Source: Porogramme epimiltina
Taxonomy: Eukaryota > Basidiomycota > Agaricomycetes > Polyporales > Polyporaceae
Length of the DNA: 32,007 nucleotides
NCBI GenBank assembly: GCA_900155495.1
Contig: FTLJ01001127.1
Location: forward strand, 1 to 32,007
Direction: 5' to 3'
Each line of letters starts with the position of its first letter. Position 1 is the first letter of the stretch. Of this stretch, positions 20,498 to 30,770 are shown one piece after another. The notes beneath the pieces are model-generated. The model worked only from the letters and a program-made list of their open reading frames with translations, did no database searches and was not told where the DNA came from. The position numbers were made by a program, and so were the translations under genes.

Positions 20498-22545
20498 TTA
20501 TGACGTGCGCTCGTGGTCGACGCCGACGCATTTTGATACAAGTATTGGAGATATACGGACGAACTTTTGTCACTTCATCTCCTTGTCTCCCATGCTCGCA
20601 GAATGTGCTGTAGTATATGTCAAAGGACGCTGACTTTCACGGTATAAGATTAGCATGTATGTAACGGAATGTATACAGGACTAGACTGGCAACCCGGAGC
20701 TTAAGATGTGCGATAGAAGACTAAACCACGAGGACGAGGGAGCTTGGGAACTGGGGGTAGGATGCGTGTTTCCTTGACAATGAGCCATCGGGGCCGGGTG
20801 GACAGCTCGTGGCATCCACCGGTCGAAAGCCTTTTTAACATGCCCGAAATCCCCACCCGTTGAGCACCACGTTCCTGAAGTGTCGGTGATAACGGCCTGC
20901 ACCTGCCCCATGCGTGGTGGAGTACGATCGCCCCCCCACTGGTGGCACTTGTTCCTGACAAACATTTGCGTGTGAGCCAAAGGATTCTCCATGACAATGA
21001 AAGTACGGATCTAGATCTTTCTGGGGTCATGGAAATTATTGCGTAGTTGACTTGTTCCTAGGCACATTCCACCACACTCACCTCCTTCCGCTCGGATGCG
21101 TGCTCTGCCGGCTGCTCGGAATTTCCCACTTCGGCTTCTTGAGCGACGGCCTCTGTTGTTGTGACCTGCCTGGGGCTTATGTACGCCGGCTAAGAAGCGT
21201 CCATAAAAGCAGCCAAGTACCTCCGCTCAATCAGAGCCGTCTGCAATGTTCCGTTTGCCTACCCATCTTGAAACCCTGCTTCCGCCCCCACGGGAACAGC
21301 TCCCACAATCCCAGCCATGGAGAGGCCTGTTCTCTCTCGCTCCGACCTCCCCCCATCCGGCTGCTCGGCCTCGGGAACTCCGTGTCACCGCTGCGGAGAC
21401 CGTAGACGATAAGTAGGTTATTTCTCGACCAAGTGTCTGCGTGTACAGACCTAACTCGTCCGCACAAGTAGCCAACAGGAGCGCTGGCCAAGGCATTTCC
21501 AGCTCCAGGTTATCGCCCGGAAGGGCATTTTGCGCGAGGTGCAAGCGCGGCTGTCGCAGCCTTCAGCGGCAATGGTTCAATCTTCAACGACGCTGCCTTC
21601 AATCGCGGAGCTCCCGCGGTGCATGCTCATGCCAGACCGACTGCCCGACCAGGCGGCGTCGCGGGAGAACCAGGCCCAGTTTGAAGCCCTGGCGCGCCAT
21701 CTGCTCGAAGAGGAAATAGTAAGCACTATTTACACCGCTCCAGGAAGAAGAGTACTCACTCTGTCGGTGGTTTGTCGGCGTAGGTCGCAATAGCACCGTG
21801 GAGCACCACCGACCCTGCCGGAGCCGTGGGCGGCATTCTGCTGTACCCGACTTCTACGACCCGCACGCTTCTCGTCGGGATCGTCTTCTTGGCCTCGGCG
21901 TTCCCTGACTTCCTCGAATGGCCTGGAGGAAGCTCCCCTTCTCGTGCTATGCACGCGCTCAGCCTGTTGCCGCGCCACCAGCCTTTTCAACCCGTCACTC
22001 ACCACACTCCTTTTGACCCGGCACCCCCGAATATCTCATCGGCATCGCGCTACTCTGCCGGCGGATTCGAATCCTCCCGAGGACGATCCGGGCGCAGCAG
22101 TGGTTAATCATTCAAGCTTCACCAAGAAGATCGTCGCTCATTGAGAACTCCGTCTCCTCAGACATTCCGGACAAAGGTTTTATTTCCCAAAAGTCCTCTC
22201 TTCGTCCTTCGCTATGTAGCCGTTGAGCGACAGCGCATCCTTTTCCCCCAATGTATCAATATCTCGATTAGCCACGCCTCCGCGTAGCCCCCGCTCACTC
22301 ACTTTTTGGTACCGGTCTTCCCTTTCAGATACTCGATGTCTTTGTATCGCTAGCGCTCTCGAGCTTCGTTATTTCGCGACCCGTTTGCTTCATGCAACAG
22401 ATACCACACCATTCGTACGATTGTATCCAGAAACTTTCCTTACCGCCTCGCCGCTGTATTACAACTATAGACCTGACATACATCCTGTACAGCTGTGTGA
22501 TGATGTGCGGTGAAAGTTGCATCATCGTAATCTCCAAGAGCGGAC
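20498..22545. other. 2 kb between convergent genes; possible unrecognised gene
   Basis: Lies between the 3' ends of the coiled-coil gene and the kinesin gene. A plus-strand frame at about 21523-21718 (RENQAQFEALARHLLEEE) ends at a good donor, GTAAGCAC, and could join a frame from 21783. The opposite strand has an equally good intron, GTGAGTACT to GAGCAG over almost the same bases (about 21703-21761). I cannot decide strand. Frames at 20681-21030 and 22223-22513 show no domain. Confidence 0.3.
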
Positions 22546-25289
22546 CTACTCCTCCATCTTGATTATCTTCTTTGGAGGCGTCCCGAGCTCCGCATCTTCA
22601 GACTTCATCCGTCGCTTCCCTGAAGTCGGAACGTCGGCGCCGACGTTCTCCTTCTCAGATGCATCCTCCTCGACGGGCTCCATTGCCTTGCGCTTGGCCT
22701 TGCTGCTCCGACCGTGTTCGCGCTTCCCATGGGAGCGTCGCGGCTTCTTCGGGGAGGTTTTGAACGGCCGGTCATTCTTGACGGCCCATTCGATCTCGAT
22801 TATCCTAGGCGTACGAATCCTGATAATCAGCATAAAAATTGGAGAAATGTCGGGGGCGTGGCTGACCTCTCTTTCAGCTTGACGTTGTCAGGGACATAAG
22901 TCTCGGCTTTCTTGTAGAGGTCGAGTGCAACCTGAAGGTTGTTCCTGGGAGATAAAATATCAGCGAGAAATATACGATGGCGGGTCGGTAGGGGTAACTC
23001 ACTTCTGAGACTGCGACCGGGCGAGCGCGACGTAAGCACGCCCGGTCTTCTTGCGGGAAATGGGCGAAAGCACGTCCGCGAGCTGGACGGCCTTGTTCGC
23101 GCGCTCGCTGTGCGGTCAGAGCCGCGATGACAATCAGTCAGTCGGAGGTGCGACCGGCCAAGTTCGTGAATAGTTCGCACAATCTGGCCTCGAGCTCATC
23201 GAGGCGGCGCTTCAGCTCGTCTTCGTGGCTCTCTCGCGTCTGCGACGACTTGAGTAGCGGCGTGAGGAGGCCGGAGGGGAGCGACTGGAGGGCAGGGGAA
23301 GAGGTGTCGGAGGAGGTTGAGGATTGCAGGCTCGTGTTGGCGCTGTGGCTCCGAGAAGTGGAGGCGGAAGCTGGGGGGAGGGAGGCAGTGGCCGAAGCCG
23401 AAGCCTCCTCTTCTTCACGACGTTGCTTCTCGCGTTCTTCGAGCCTGCGAGCGACTTCGAGCTCAACTGCCTTCGCGATCTTGAGTTGATGACGTCAGAG
23501 GGGCGCATACGGGTGAAGAAGCTAGGAACGTACACGGGCGTTGATCTCTTCTTCTGTTAAGTGAACAGGGATGACAGGGGGCACTGGCTTGATGGGCTCG
23601 AGAAGACTTGAGGAAGCGAATGAAGGCCGAGGAGCGGGAGGTTCGATCCCCGACGGACGGGGCACCCGGGAAGGGCGAGGTCCGGGTAAGCGTGGACCCG
23701 CCGGTGGGGGAGCTTGAACGGTGGCAAGATGAACGGGAATGGAGACGGGCGGAGGTCTCGAGGGCCCCGCCGCAGGGCCCGCTTGTTGGCTAACTGTGGG
23801 CTTATTCTGGATGTTCTTTGTCCGAACAGCAAAGCTATGGAAAGGTCGGTACATACTACACGAGATTGATAGGGTACGCCGAAGGTACTCACTTTAGGGT
23901 GTTAAGGGTATCTTGCCTGAATTTGGTGCCAGGGGCGAGATTGCAGATGAGCAAGCCTACTGAGTTTCCTCCGAGGGCATCTTGGAGGATGCGGGTCAAT
24001 TTGGAGTTGCGGTATGGAATACGACTCTGGAGCATAGTGAGCGGTCGCACGTATACAGAGAAAGCGTGATATGCTCACGGCGCCCTGGTTTAAAGCATGC
24101 ACAACTTGGCCGAGAACGCTCAACGACTTGTTAATAGCCGCGGATTCAGCCATGCGCGATGCATCGTTCCCAGTGTGCTGATAGCGACCCCGTCAAGCTG
24201 CGTCGAGGCTCGTGGGAGGGATGAGAGGCACGAACCTTGTTATTCTCGGACCCTGCGAGGTCAACGAGATTCAGCTTCCCAGATAGAGCTGTGCGGGTGG
24301 GGATGAGCAAATATGGTGTGATGAACATGTGGCAATTCAGACGCACTCAAGTTCTGTATAGGGTCGGTCACGGTCACATGAAGGGTAAGGATAGCGTGGG
24401 ATCGGGATGAGACTGAGTTGAGATTTGTAGAGCCCACGGATCGTTGTTTGTTTGCACGCCTGGAGAGATGACGGGTGAGGTGCAGGCACGAGAAGTCAGA
24501 AGCGCATGCCCTTACGCAAAGAGTCGCTCGAAGTCCTGGAAGGTTCCAAGAGGAACGGTGGAAAGATTCGCAACGAATACCTGACCGGTCTCGTTCTCGC
24601 GAACAGGTAGCTTGACGGCCTGATAGACACGTTTACGCGTGCGCACGTTAGGATATAGACAAGAGCGCTCACCGTCTCACGGTCCACCAGTAGGTCATAG
24701 ACCTCGTCCTTGTATATCTCCATGTACGAGGCTTGAATGGTAGTATGGGAGCCTTGTAGAGACGTCTTCCGAAAAATATCCTTGAAGGGTTGTTCAGAGT
24801 GGAGACAGAAGTTTCAGGGGAAGTGACCGATTGACGGTGCTCACCTCCACTGCGCGCGGAATTATACCTGGTTCATCGGAGTTGCCCTGCATGGTGTGAG
24901 TCTTGCCTGAGGAAGTGACGCCGTATGCGAACACTGTTACGGTCTAGAGAGAGATGAGCCCAAAGGCATGATAGGGCAGTTGTATACGCACAATTCCAGA
25001 GAAAGCAAGCTGTACGAGGGGCTCAACATCCTGGTCGAATATCTCGTGTTGGGCGGACGACTCGTCATAGCAGGACGAGAAGCTGAGAGAAGGACGTTTG
25101 AGGGGGATATGAGTACGTAGGATGAGATGGCACGCACGGGTACTTGAATGTCTGTGAAGGGTCGCGGGGGTTGTCGACATAGATGGCGGGGCCCGAGGGC
25201 GAGCGCACAACACGGATGGCCTTGTCGTGCTGCTCGTTCGGCAATGCTGGACGGAGACGGGCAGCAATCTTGACTCTTGAGTAGGACAT
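22546..25289 (-). CDS. Kinesin, kinesin-10 (KIF22/NOD)-like motor, 664 aa
   Basis: Microtubule motor ATPase. Fourteen exons (high to low): 25138..25289, 24992..25082, 24845..24943, 24673..24780, 24516..24619, 24347..24459, 24236..24288, 24079..24177, 23893..24026, 23534..23834, 23181..23479, 23003..23107, 22867..22944, 22546..22804. The N-terminal motor starts [11 protein letters not shown]. Seen: P-loop GVTSSGKT (89-96), [13 protein letters not shown], switch I NSVSSRSH (199-206), switch II DLAGSE (232-237), then [20 protein letters not shown] and [16 protein letters not shown]. The ENN..TGN insert after switch II is typical of KIF22-type motors, which act on chromosome arms. After the motor come a proline-rich linker, a short coiled coil (about 419-445), one TPR-like hairpin ([19 protein letters not shown]) and a basic, nuclear-signal-like tail. 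The helix-hairpin-helix of animal KIF22 is not evident. Confidence 0.94.
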
Positions 25290-25637
25290 GGCCTAGGTGG
25301 GTATAAGCGAGTGGGAGGGGCAAGGGAGCGTGCGGGGAGCGGGCTGGCCGAGGGCGTCGAGCGAGAGCAGGAGGCCGAGCTCGGAGTTGTTGAACAAGCG
25401 TCGACGCGTATCCGGCGACGCGACTTGCACTCGACGCCGTCCGTGATCGTGTCGAACATGAACCAGCCTCGGGCCGCACCCGGCCCGGGCTGTCCACGCC
25501 GCACGCCAGGGGAGCGGGCGCCTTCTGCCTTGCACCGCGCACTCGCCCGCGCCCTTGCCACTTGCCCTCCCCCGCACTCGCAGCCACCGTCTCTCCTCTC
25601 CTCCTCGCGCCTCTCCTTCTTGCTACACCGCCAACAC
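25290..25637. promoter_or_regulatory. Divergent promoter region between kinesin and MFAP1-like genes
   Basis: The two start codons diverge across 348 bases. The MFAP1 reading frame stays open back to 25311, but the upstream part is Arg/Pro/Ala-rich and not like the family, so it is treated as leader. A CT-rich stretch (CCTCTCCTTC) immediately precedes the MFAP1 start. Confidence 0.55.
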
Positions 25638-27443
25638 ATGTCCGCCCCTCGAAAGCCTGCCCCGCGCATAGCTCGTCCTGCCGCCCGCTACTGGAAGGGT
25701 AAAGCTCCCAAGGGCGTCGATGCTGCCCAATCAGACTCCGACGAGGACGAGGAGCTCGAGGAGCAGGAGCAGCCAGACGAGGAGGGAGACGTGCTCATAC
25801 ACGACCTTGGAGAAGAGGAGGGAGGAGACGACGACGACGACGATCTCGTTGTCCACAAGGGCGACATTCCAAAGCAAAAGAAGGGCACCATTAGTGTCGC
25901 TCTCCGCGATGTGAATATCTCCAAGGACGGCAAGGTCGTCGTAGGGGGTAAGGAGGAGTCATCAGAAGAGGATGCTGACGAAGAGGGGGAGGAGGAGGAA
26001 GCGGGGGAGGAAGAAGGGGAAGAAGAGGAGGAAGAGGTGAGTCCATCATGTCTCCCCTGCTCTCATCATCATTAACACCGTCTCGTTACTAGTCCAGTGA
26101 AGAAGAGTCCGAATCCGAGGAAGAGAAGCCAAAACTACAATTCCGTCCCGTATTCGTTCCAAAGTAGGCGACTCTCTGCCTCCTTCATTGAACGACGTAC
26201 GCGCATCAAGTACTTATGCAGCTGGCTTCAGACGTTCTCGCGTAACTGTAGCCGAAAGGGACGCCTTTGCCCAGGATACAGAAGAGGCGTTGAAGAGGAA
26301 AGAGGAGGAAATCGAGGAGCGGAAGAAAGCAAGTCATGATATGGTTGCGGACAGCATTCGGAGAGAACTCTTAGAAAGTGCGTATTCGTCTCATTCACAC
26401 CGTCCCTTATATTCCCCGTTCCCTCCCGCCACAGTCTAGCAATGTACGTTGGACTGCTCGTCGCTGACGATACACTTCAGAGGAGAAGGAGGAGCAGACG
26501 CCAGACGTCGACGACGCAGACGGGCTCGATCCCGCCGGGGAGTTCGAAGCGTGGCGTCTGCGCGAGCTCGCACGCATCAAGCGCGACAAAGAGGCCGAGC
26601 TTGCGCGCGAGAAGGAGCGCGAGGAGGTCGAGCGGCGCCGTGCGCTGCCAGAGGAGCAGCGCTTGAAGGAGGATCTCGAGCACGCGGAGAAGTCGCGCCA
26701 GGAGAAGCCCAAGGGCCAGCAGAAGTTCCTCCAGAAGTATTGGCACAAGGGCGCGTTCCACCAGGACGAGGAGATCCTTCGCCGGCACGACTTCACAGAG
26801 GCGACCGAGTCAACGGTCGACGTGTCGATGCTCCCGAAGGTCATGCAAGTGAAGAACTTTGGGAAGCGCGGACGGACGAAATACACCCATTTGCTCGACC
26901 AGGACACAACGTCAGGTAACGGGGGGTTTGGAGGGACGGCGTCAGTCAAGGCAGGGGGGACGTCGACGGCCGGCGGTGGGTGCTTTTTGTGTGGTGGCCC
27001 GCATTTGAAGAAAGGTGCGTTGCGGAGATGCGCTTCTGCCGGGCATTTTACTCAGTGCCGTGTTAGATTGCCCGCAGAACGCTGACCTCCCACCCGGGAG
27101 GACGGCAACGGGGGCGAACGGTGCACCCACAAGCACCCAGACGCGACAGTGGGGTGTGCGAGACGATCGCGGGGACGGCCGACCTGGGTCGTGGCGGGAC
27201 CGTGACGACGGTAAAAGGTCGGGAAGGGAGCATAGTGAGGGGTGGAGAGCAGAGGACCGCGTGCATGATCGGGCGCGACATCACCGCGATGACCATGAGC
27301 GTGATGAAAGGCATGGCCGGGATTGGGAGGATGATCACGACCGCCGCAGTGGGCGGCAGGATGAGGGAAAGAAAAAATATCGTCCACCGAGGGATCAATC
27401 AGCTGATTATAAGCATGAGGAGAAAAGACGGAGGATAGGGTAG
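25638..27443 (+). CDS. MFAP1: MFAP1-type spliceosomal protein with C-terminal zinc knuckle, 508 aa
   Basis: MFAP1 is a component of the spliceosomal B complex. Five exons: 25638..26036, 26093..26163, 26232..26377, 26481..27014, 27067..27443. The start is MSAPRKPAPRIARPAARYWK. Residues about 30-155 are acidic, with long Glu runs. FRPVFVPKRSRVTVAERDA begins the family domain, which continues to its signature: LQKYWHKGAFHQDEE, LPKVMQVKNFGKRGRTKYTH and LLDQDTT. A CCHC zinc knuckle follows (C373, C376, H380, C385: CFLCGGPHLKKDC), with an intron inside it, and then an Arg/Asp/His-rich tail like those of splicing factors. The animal protein ends soon after LVDQDTT, so the knuckle and tail are an extension. 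The 103-base intron 26378..26480 is longer than its neighbours. Confidence 0.93.
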
Positions 27444-27480
27444 ATCGAAGCATGCCTGTGCCCAATGGAAAACAGTTTGA

Positions 27481-28270
27481 TGTTCACCTGAAAGCTGTTA
27501 GGTTTTCTTGTAGGTGGATCCTAATGACTATGCCAGTGGGATTCTAACTGGTGTGTTGCTAGGGCCTCTTCCCCACCTAAATTCTTTGCAGGCCTAGGCT
27601 TGGTGCCTAAATTGATGTAGCCCCAGGGACACTGTGCAGCTTAGCATAGAGATGAAATAAGTGCCTGTCTAACTTGTTATCAAGCTTAGTCCACTTACTT
27701 CCCTTCCTTCTCAATCATATTAAATGGAGACCTATACATAATGTAGAATCAATATTGATTATTATCAGTAGTATGCCTGGTACTAGCAATGTCACTGGTG
27801 TCTAGCACACTCCTTTGAATGCTAATGAGCTCTGCCAAGCCCTAGGGCTCATACTGGACTGTGCCAGCCTCATTTGCAGAGGCTTATTGACATGTGCTGG
27901 TCTTTAACAATGTATCAGCAAAACACATATGGCTTAGAGTGGTCTTAGGGACTCTCTACAACACTCTAAGCCCAACACATTTATGTCTTGCCCATTCTAC
28001 CTTTAGTGTCTTGTTCAAGACATTTTGTCTTATAAGGTTTTACCCTTTATGTATTAGGGGGCCTCTTCATGTCTTATAGGGTTTTGCTTAAGAATCAGCA
28101 TCTGTGTTACTGCAGCACCCATAGGAGCCCACACAGCCAGCAACACTAACCTCACATCTCATTATCTCTATCCTGCCAATCTTCAATGTCCACTTCCTCC
28201 ATCACACTGGCCCCCACCATAGGGCTCAGATGGTGCATAAGTGTTGTGGCTCACAACCTCTCCTTTGAGG
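27481..28270. other. CpG-free block at the edge of the repeat region
   Basis: Reading all lines from 27481 to 28270 I find no CG dinucleotide in about 790 bases, although C and G are each common and TG and CA are abundant. The adjoining gene DNA is dense in CG. This is the trace of methylated cytosines decaying to T, as in silenced transposons of mushroom-forming fungi. Confidence 0.8.
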
Positions 28271-28322
28271 CTGTATCGTGGACACATGACCATCTCCACA
28301 CAAGCGCTTGCCTCCCTCAAGT

Positions 28323-28494
28323 GCATCAGCAAAACGTCAGCATTACAAGTGCCCCTTATGCTGGCTCTTCCTAGCTATTTCGTACTATTTCATACTATTT
28401 CGTGCTCACAAGCAGGAAATATCCCAAAATAGTGCAAAATAGTAAGGAATAGTCATCAAAAGTCGCACTTGTAATGCTGACTTTTTGCTGATGC
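28323..28494. mobile_element. Foldback (MITE-like) element with 30-base arms
   Basis: GCATCAGCAAAAC.. at 28323..28352 is the complement of 28465..28494, 29 of 30 bases matching. The 112-base middle also tends to fold: repeats of TACTATTT on the left face AATAGT repeats on the right. The whole could form one long imperfect hairpin. No coding frame. It could be a miniature inverted-repeat transposon or a precursor of small RNAs. Confidence 0.65.
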
Positions 28495-28659
28495 TGCGGT
28501 GACACAGGTGGTGTTGAAGTTGGTGATTCCACACTTTGGGACTCGATTTCTCATTCTCTCTTTGTTTCAATAAAAGGTTTACATCATTCACTACACTCAT
28601 AATTATTCTCCGATTTTTCCCAGATTTATTCCCTTCATTCCGCACTATGTACTTTACGT

Positions 28660-28745
28660 ACCCCGTGGGAATCGAACCCGCAGCTTTACTGCTTCTGCTT
28701 CAATGCGCTTATTTAGTCAGTGCAGTTAACCACTCCACCAAACCT
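28660..28745 (-). repeat. tRNA-derived (SINE-like) element with polymerase III boxes
   Basis: Minus strand carries box A TGGTGGAGTGG (28730..28740) and box B GGTTCGATTCC (28668..28678), about 50 bases apart, as in tRNA genes. It is not a working tRNA: the 5' and 3' ends cannot pair into an acceptor stem, and no 5-bp anticodon stem forms in the middle. CpG is retained here, unlike the block to the left, suggesting a younger insertion. Confidence 0.55.
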
Positions 28746-28833
28746 TCTATATTTCACTTACCTATGTTTTGGCTTTTCTGAGCTTTCCCTTGCTCCCTGT
28801 TTGTCTGTGTTTAGCTTATAGGTTGCTACCACC

Positions 28834-28878
28834 GGACTCTGGTGTTGCTGCAATCCTTAGCAGCTTAACACAGAGTCC
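28834..28878. repeat. Imperfect hairpin, about 18-bp stem
   Basis: GGACTCTGGTGTTGCTGC is mirrored by GCAGCTTAACACAGAGTCC with an 8-base loop region (AATCCTTA). One or two bulges. Context is repeat DNA; role unknown. Confidence 0.45.
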
Positions 28879-29439
28879 AGGTCTGTTGTATCAGAGCTCC
28901 AGCAAGCCCCTGAGTTTGCGCTTTTCACAGGTGGACAGCATGTAAGTGTGCCTGTAATACCTGTGTTGGAACAAATGGAGCGGGGTTGAACAGATGGCAC
29001 GATGGGGGGCACATTTGGCAGGTGCAAATGCTAGCGTACATTCAGCAAGCTACAATACACTATATACGAGTATGATACACTATCAGATAGTGGTGTTCAC
29101 ATGAGCAAGTCACCGGAAAATGTATGCTCTGACAGCCTGGAGAACCTTTAGTCGCTTGTGGGCAGTGTCAAGCTAGTCTGTGAGCAGCACCTTTGTGGGG
29201 CCATTAAGCTGGTTAAGCTCATGTGCGGCAGTATGGTCCTCTGTGCGCACAAGGGCACTGAGCACATCCAAGCCCTCAACGAGCCTGTGGTGCTGAAAGC
29301 AGGACAAAGAGAAGAGGTTCAAGGTGAGGCACAATAAAACACCAGCATTCTAGTCAGGGACAAGTGCAATGCTTGAGATGCAAGGTGTGATCCCAGTTGA
29401 GTCACCCTCTGGCTCCCCTATTGTCCCCTCCCACCCCGA

Positions 29440-30770
29440 AGGTGATGTTATTCTTAGTGTACGTATTATACGCTAGCTAGTGACCATTGCATCCTCATCT
29501 AATGAATACACTTCTGTTTCGGCCCTCTCAAAACTTTGTTTGTCTCACCACCTATCAAAAACATCATCATGCCAAGGATTTGTTGCTCCATTGTTCATGA
29601 TGTCAGGTGCCCTATTCAATTCACCACCAGGCACTTGTCAACCAGGCTGGGTAGAGTGAAGCTCTGATGCACAGTACATTTCTGCAAGCTTGTGTACATC
29701 TTGGTCTTTAGCAGGTGAGCCATGCCGTGTTCCTCATGACTTGATGGTTGTGAACTGACTTGCAATACTTGCTTTTACAGCGTGGAGAATTGAAATGGCT
29801 AGAGAAACCTTTTGTATATATGGGAATGTTGCACCCGGGTCAAACAACCACCACATCACCTAGTCAAAATCCCTTGGTAAGTCATCCAGATGAAGTTTGA
29901 TATAGTACAAATGCTCACTTTAATATCTTTGATATTGTGCTCTTGTACCATATCCACCACCAGAAATTTGTCCTGTTTTCTAGTGAAATTCACGAGCTAG
30001 CAGTATTTGCATATGAAATTGCTATGAATCTGTGAGTACTTCCAATAATATATATTAATTATCACAAAAGATCTTACCACAGCTCTTTAAGCCACTTGCT
30101 TTGTAGTTTTTGCATGAGCTACAGGACTTCAATCACATATTTTGGGTTTGCTCTCTCAACAAATTGATGGAGTATTATCGGTAGCAAATCTTCCATCCAG
30201 CCAACATCTCCAATCTCCATAGCTTCACATAGGTTGAAATATGGTAAGATATCCATACCAAAAATTATGAGCTGTCTTTTAACCCTATCGTGATCCTTTT
30301 TGGGTAGTGTACCAATGTTGTGAAGAGCCTTGCAAGAGGCATAGTATCACAAGATTATGTCGACAAAGGTAGCTAGCTCCTGTGGTGACCACAATGTGAA
30401 CTTACTGACATCTTGAACCCCAGCAACTCCCGTCCACAGTGCGAGAAAATGTGCTTCACCGATGTGCTAGAGGAACTCATGAAGATTGAACTAAAATATG
30501 CCTTTAGTCTCCACTTTTGCTAATCCCTTCTAGTTGACTGTCTTAAAACCTTTTCATAGTCTGATCCCCACAATGTTCCTAGATATTATCCATAAAGTGA
30601 GTTCAACCCAATCCATGCATGCAAACAAATTTGAATTATTGTGACATAGCCTTGCAAGACCTTGGATGGGCTTGACTGTTAGCTGATCACCGGCTCATAC
30701 AAGCAGCTGTTCCCAACCAGTTCACTTCTTCTCTTCATCTGAGCTAAGCCCTAGCTGTTCAAGCTATTTC
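29440..30770 (-). pseudogene. Broken copy of a DUF6589-like gene
   Basis: Translated fragments on the minus strand, in order, resemble the DUF6589 family that is highly multiplied in mushroom genomes and usually found with mobile DNA. Seen: AGDQLTVKPIQGLARL (about 30650-30695), LWSPQELATFVDIIL, YFNLCEAMEIGDVGWMEDLL, FVERANPKYVIEVL, then DMVQEHNIKDIKV (about 29913-29975), PGATFPYIQKVSLAI (about 29777-29840) and PAKDQDVHKLAEMY with SELHSTQPG (about 29642-29727). In-frame stops interrupt it, for example TAG at 30119..30121 and TGA after VDIIL. Frame changes also occur, some of which may be introns (good donors near 30075 and 29913). Family assignment is from memory of its motifs, not a search. 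It is a decayed, nonfunctional copy. Confidence 0.7.

Larger units (their letters stand above)
27444..29440. other. Transposon-derived, gene-free DNA
   Basis: Base composition falls abruptly after the MFAP1 stop. Open frames are short and hold nothing recognisable. Within it are a CpG-free stretch, a 172-base foldback element, a tRNA-like promoter element and a small hairpin, each listed separately. Confidence 0.7.

Noticed and set aside
25311..25637. N-terminal extension of the MFAP1 protein
   Set aside because: The frame is open, but this part is antisense-like, rich in Arg/Pro/Ala and overlaps the divergent promoter; the family begins at the MSAPRK start.
25983..26036. Polypurine tract as a regulatory or triplex element
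   Set aside because: It encodes the Glu-rich acidic run of the MFAP1 protein and is explained by coding.
27496..28140. Long terminal repeat starting TGTTAGG
   Set aside because: I found no matching CA end, second copy, primer-binding site or polypurine tract.
28660..28745. Functional tRNA gene on the minus strand
   Set aside because: A and B boxes are good, but the acceptor ends do not pair, and no anticodon stem of 5 bp forms even if an intron is allowed.
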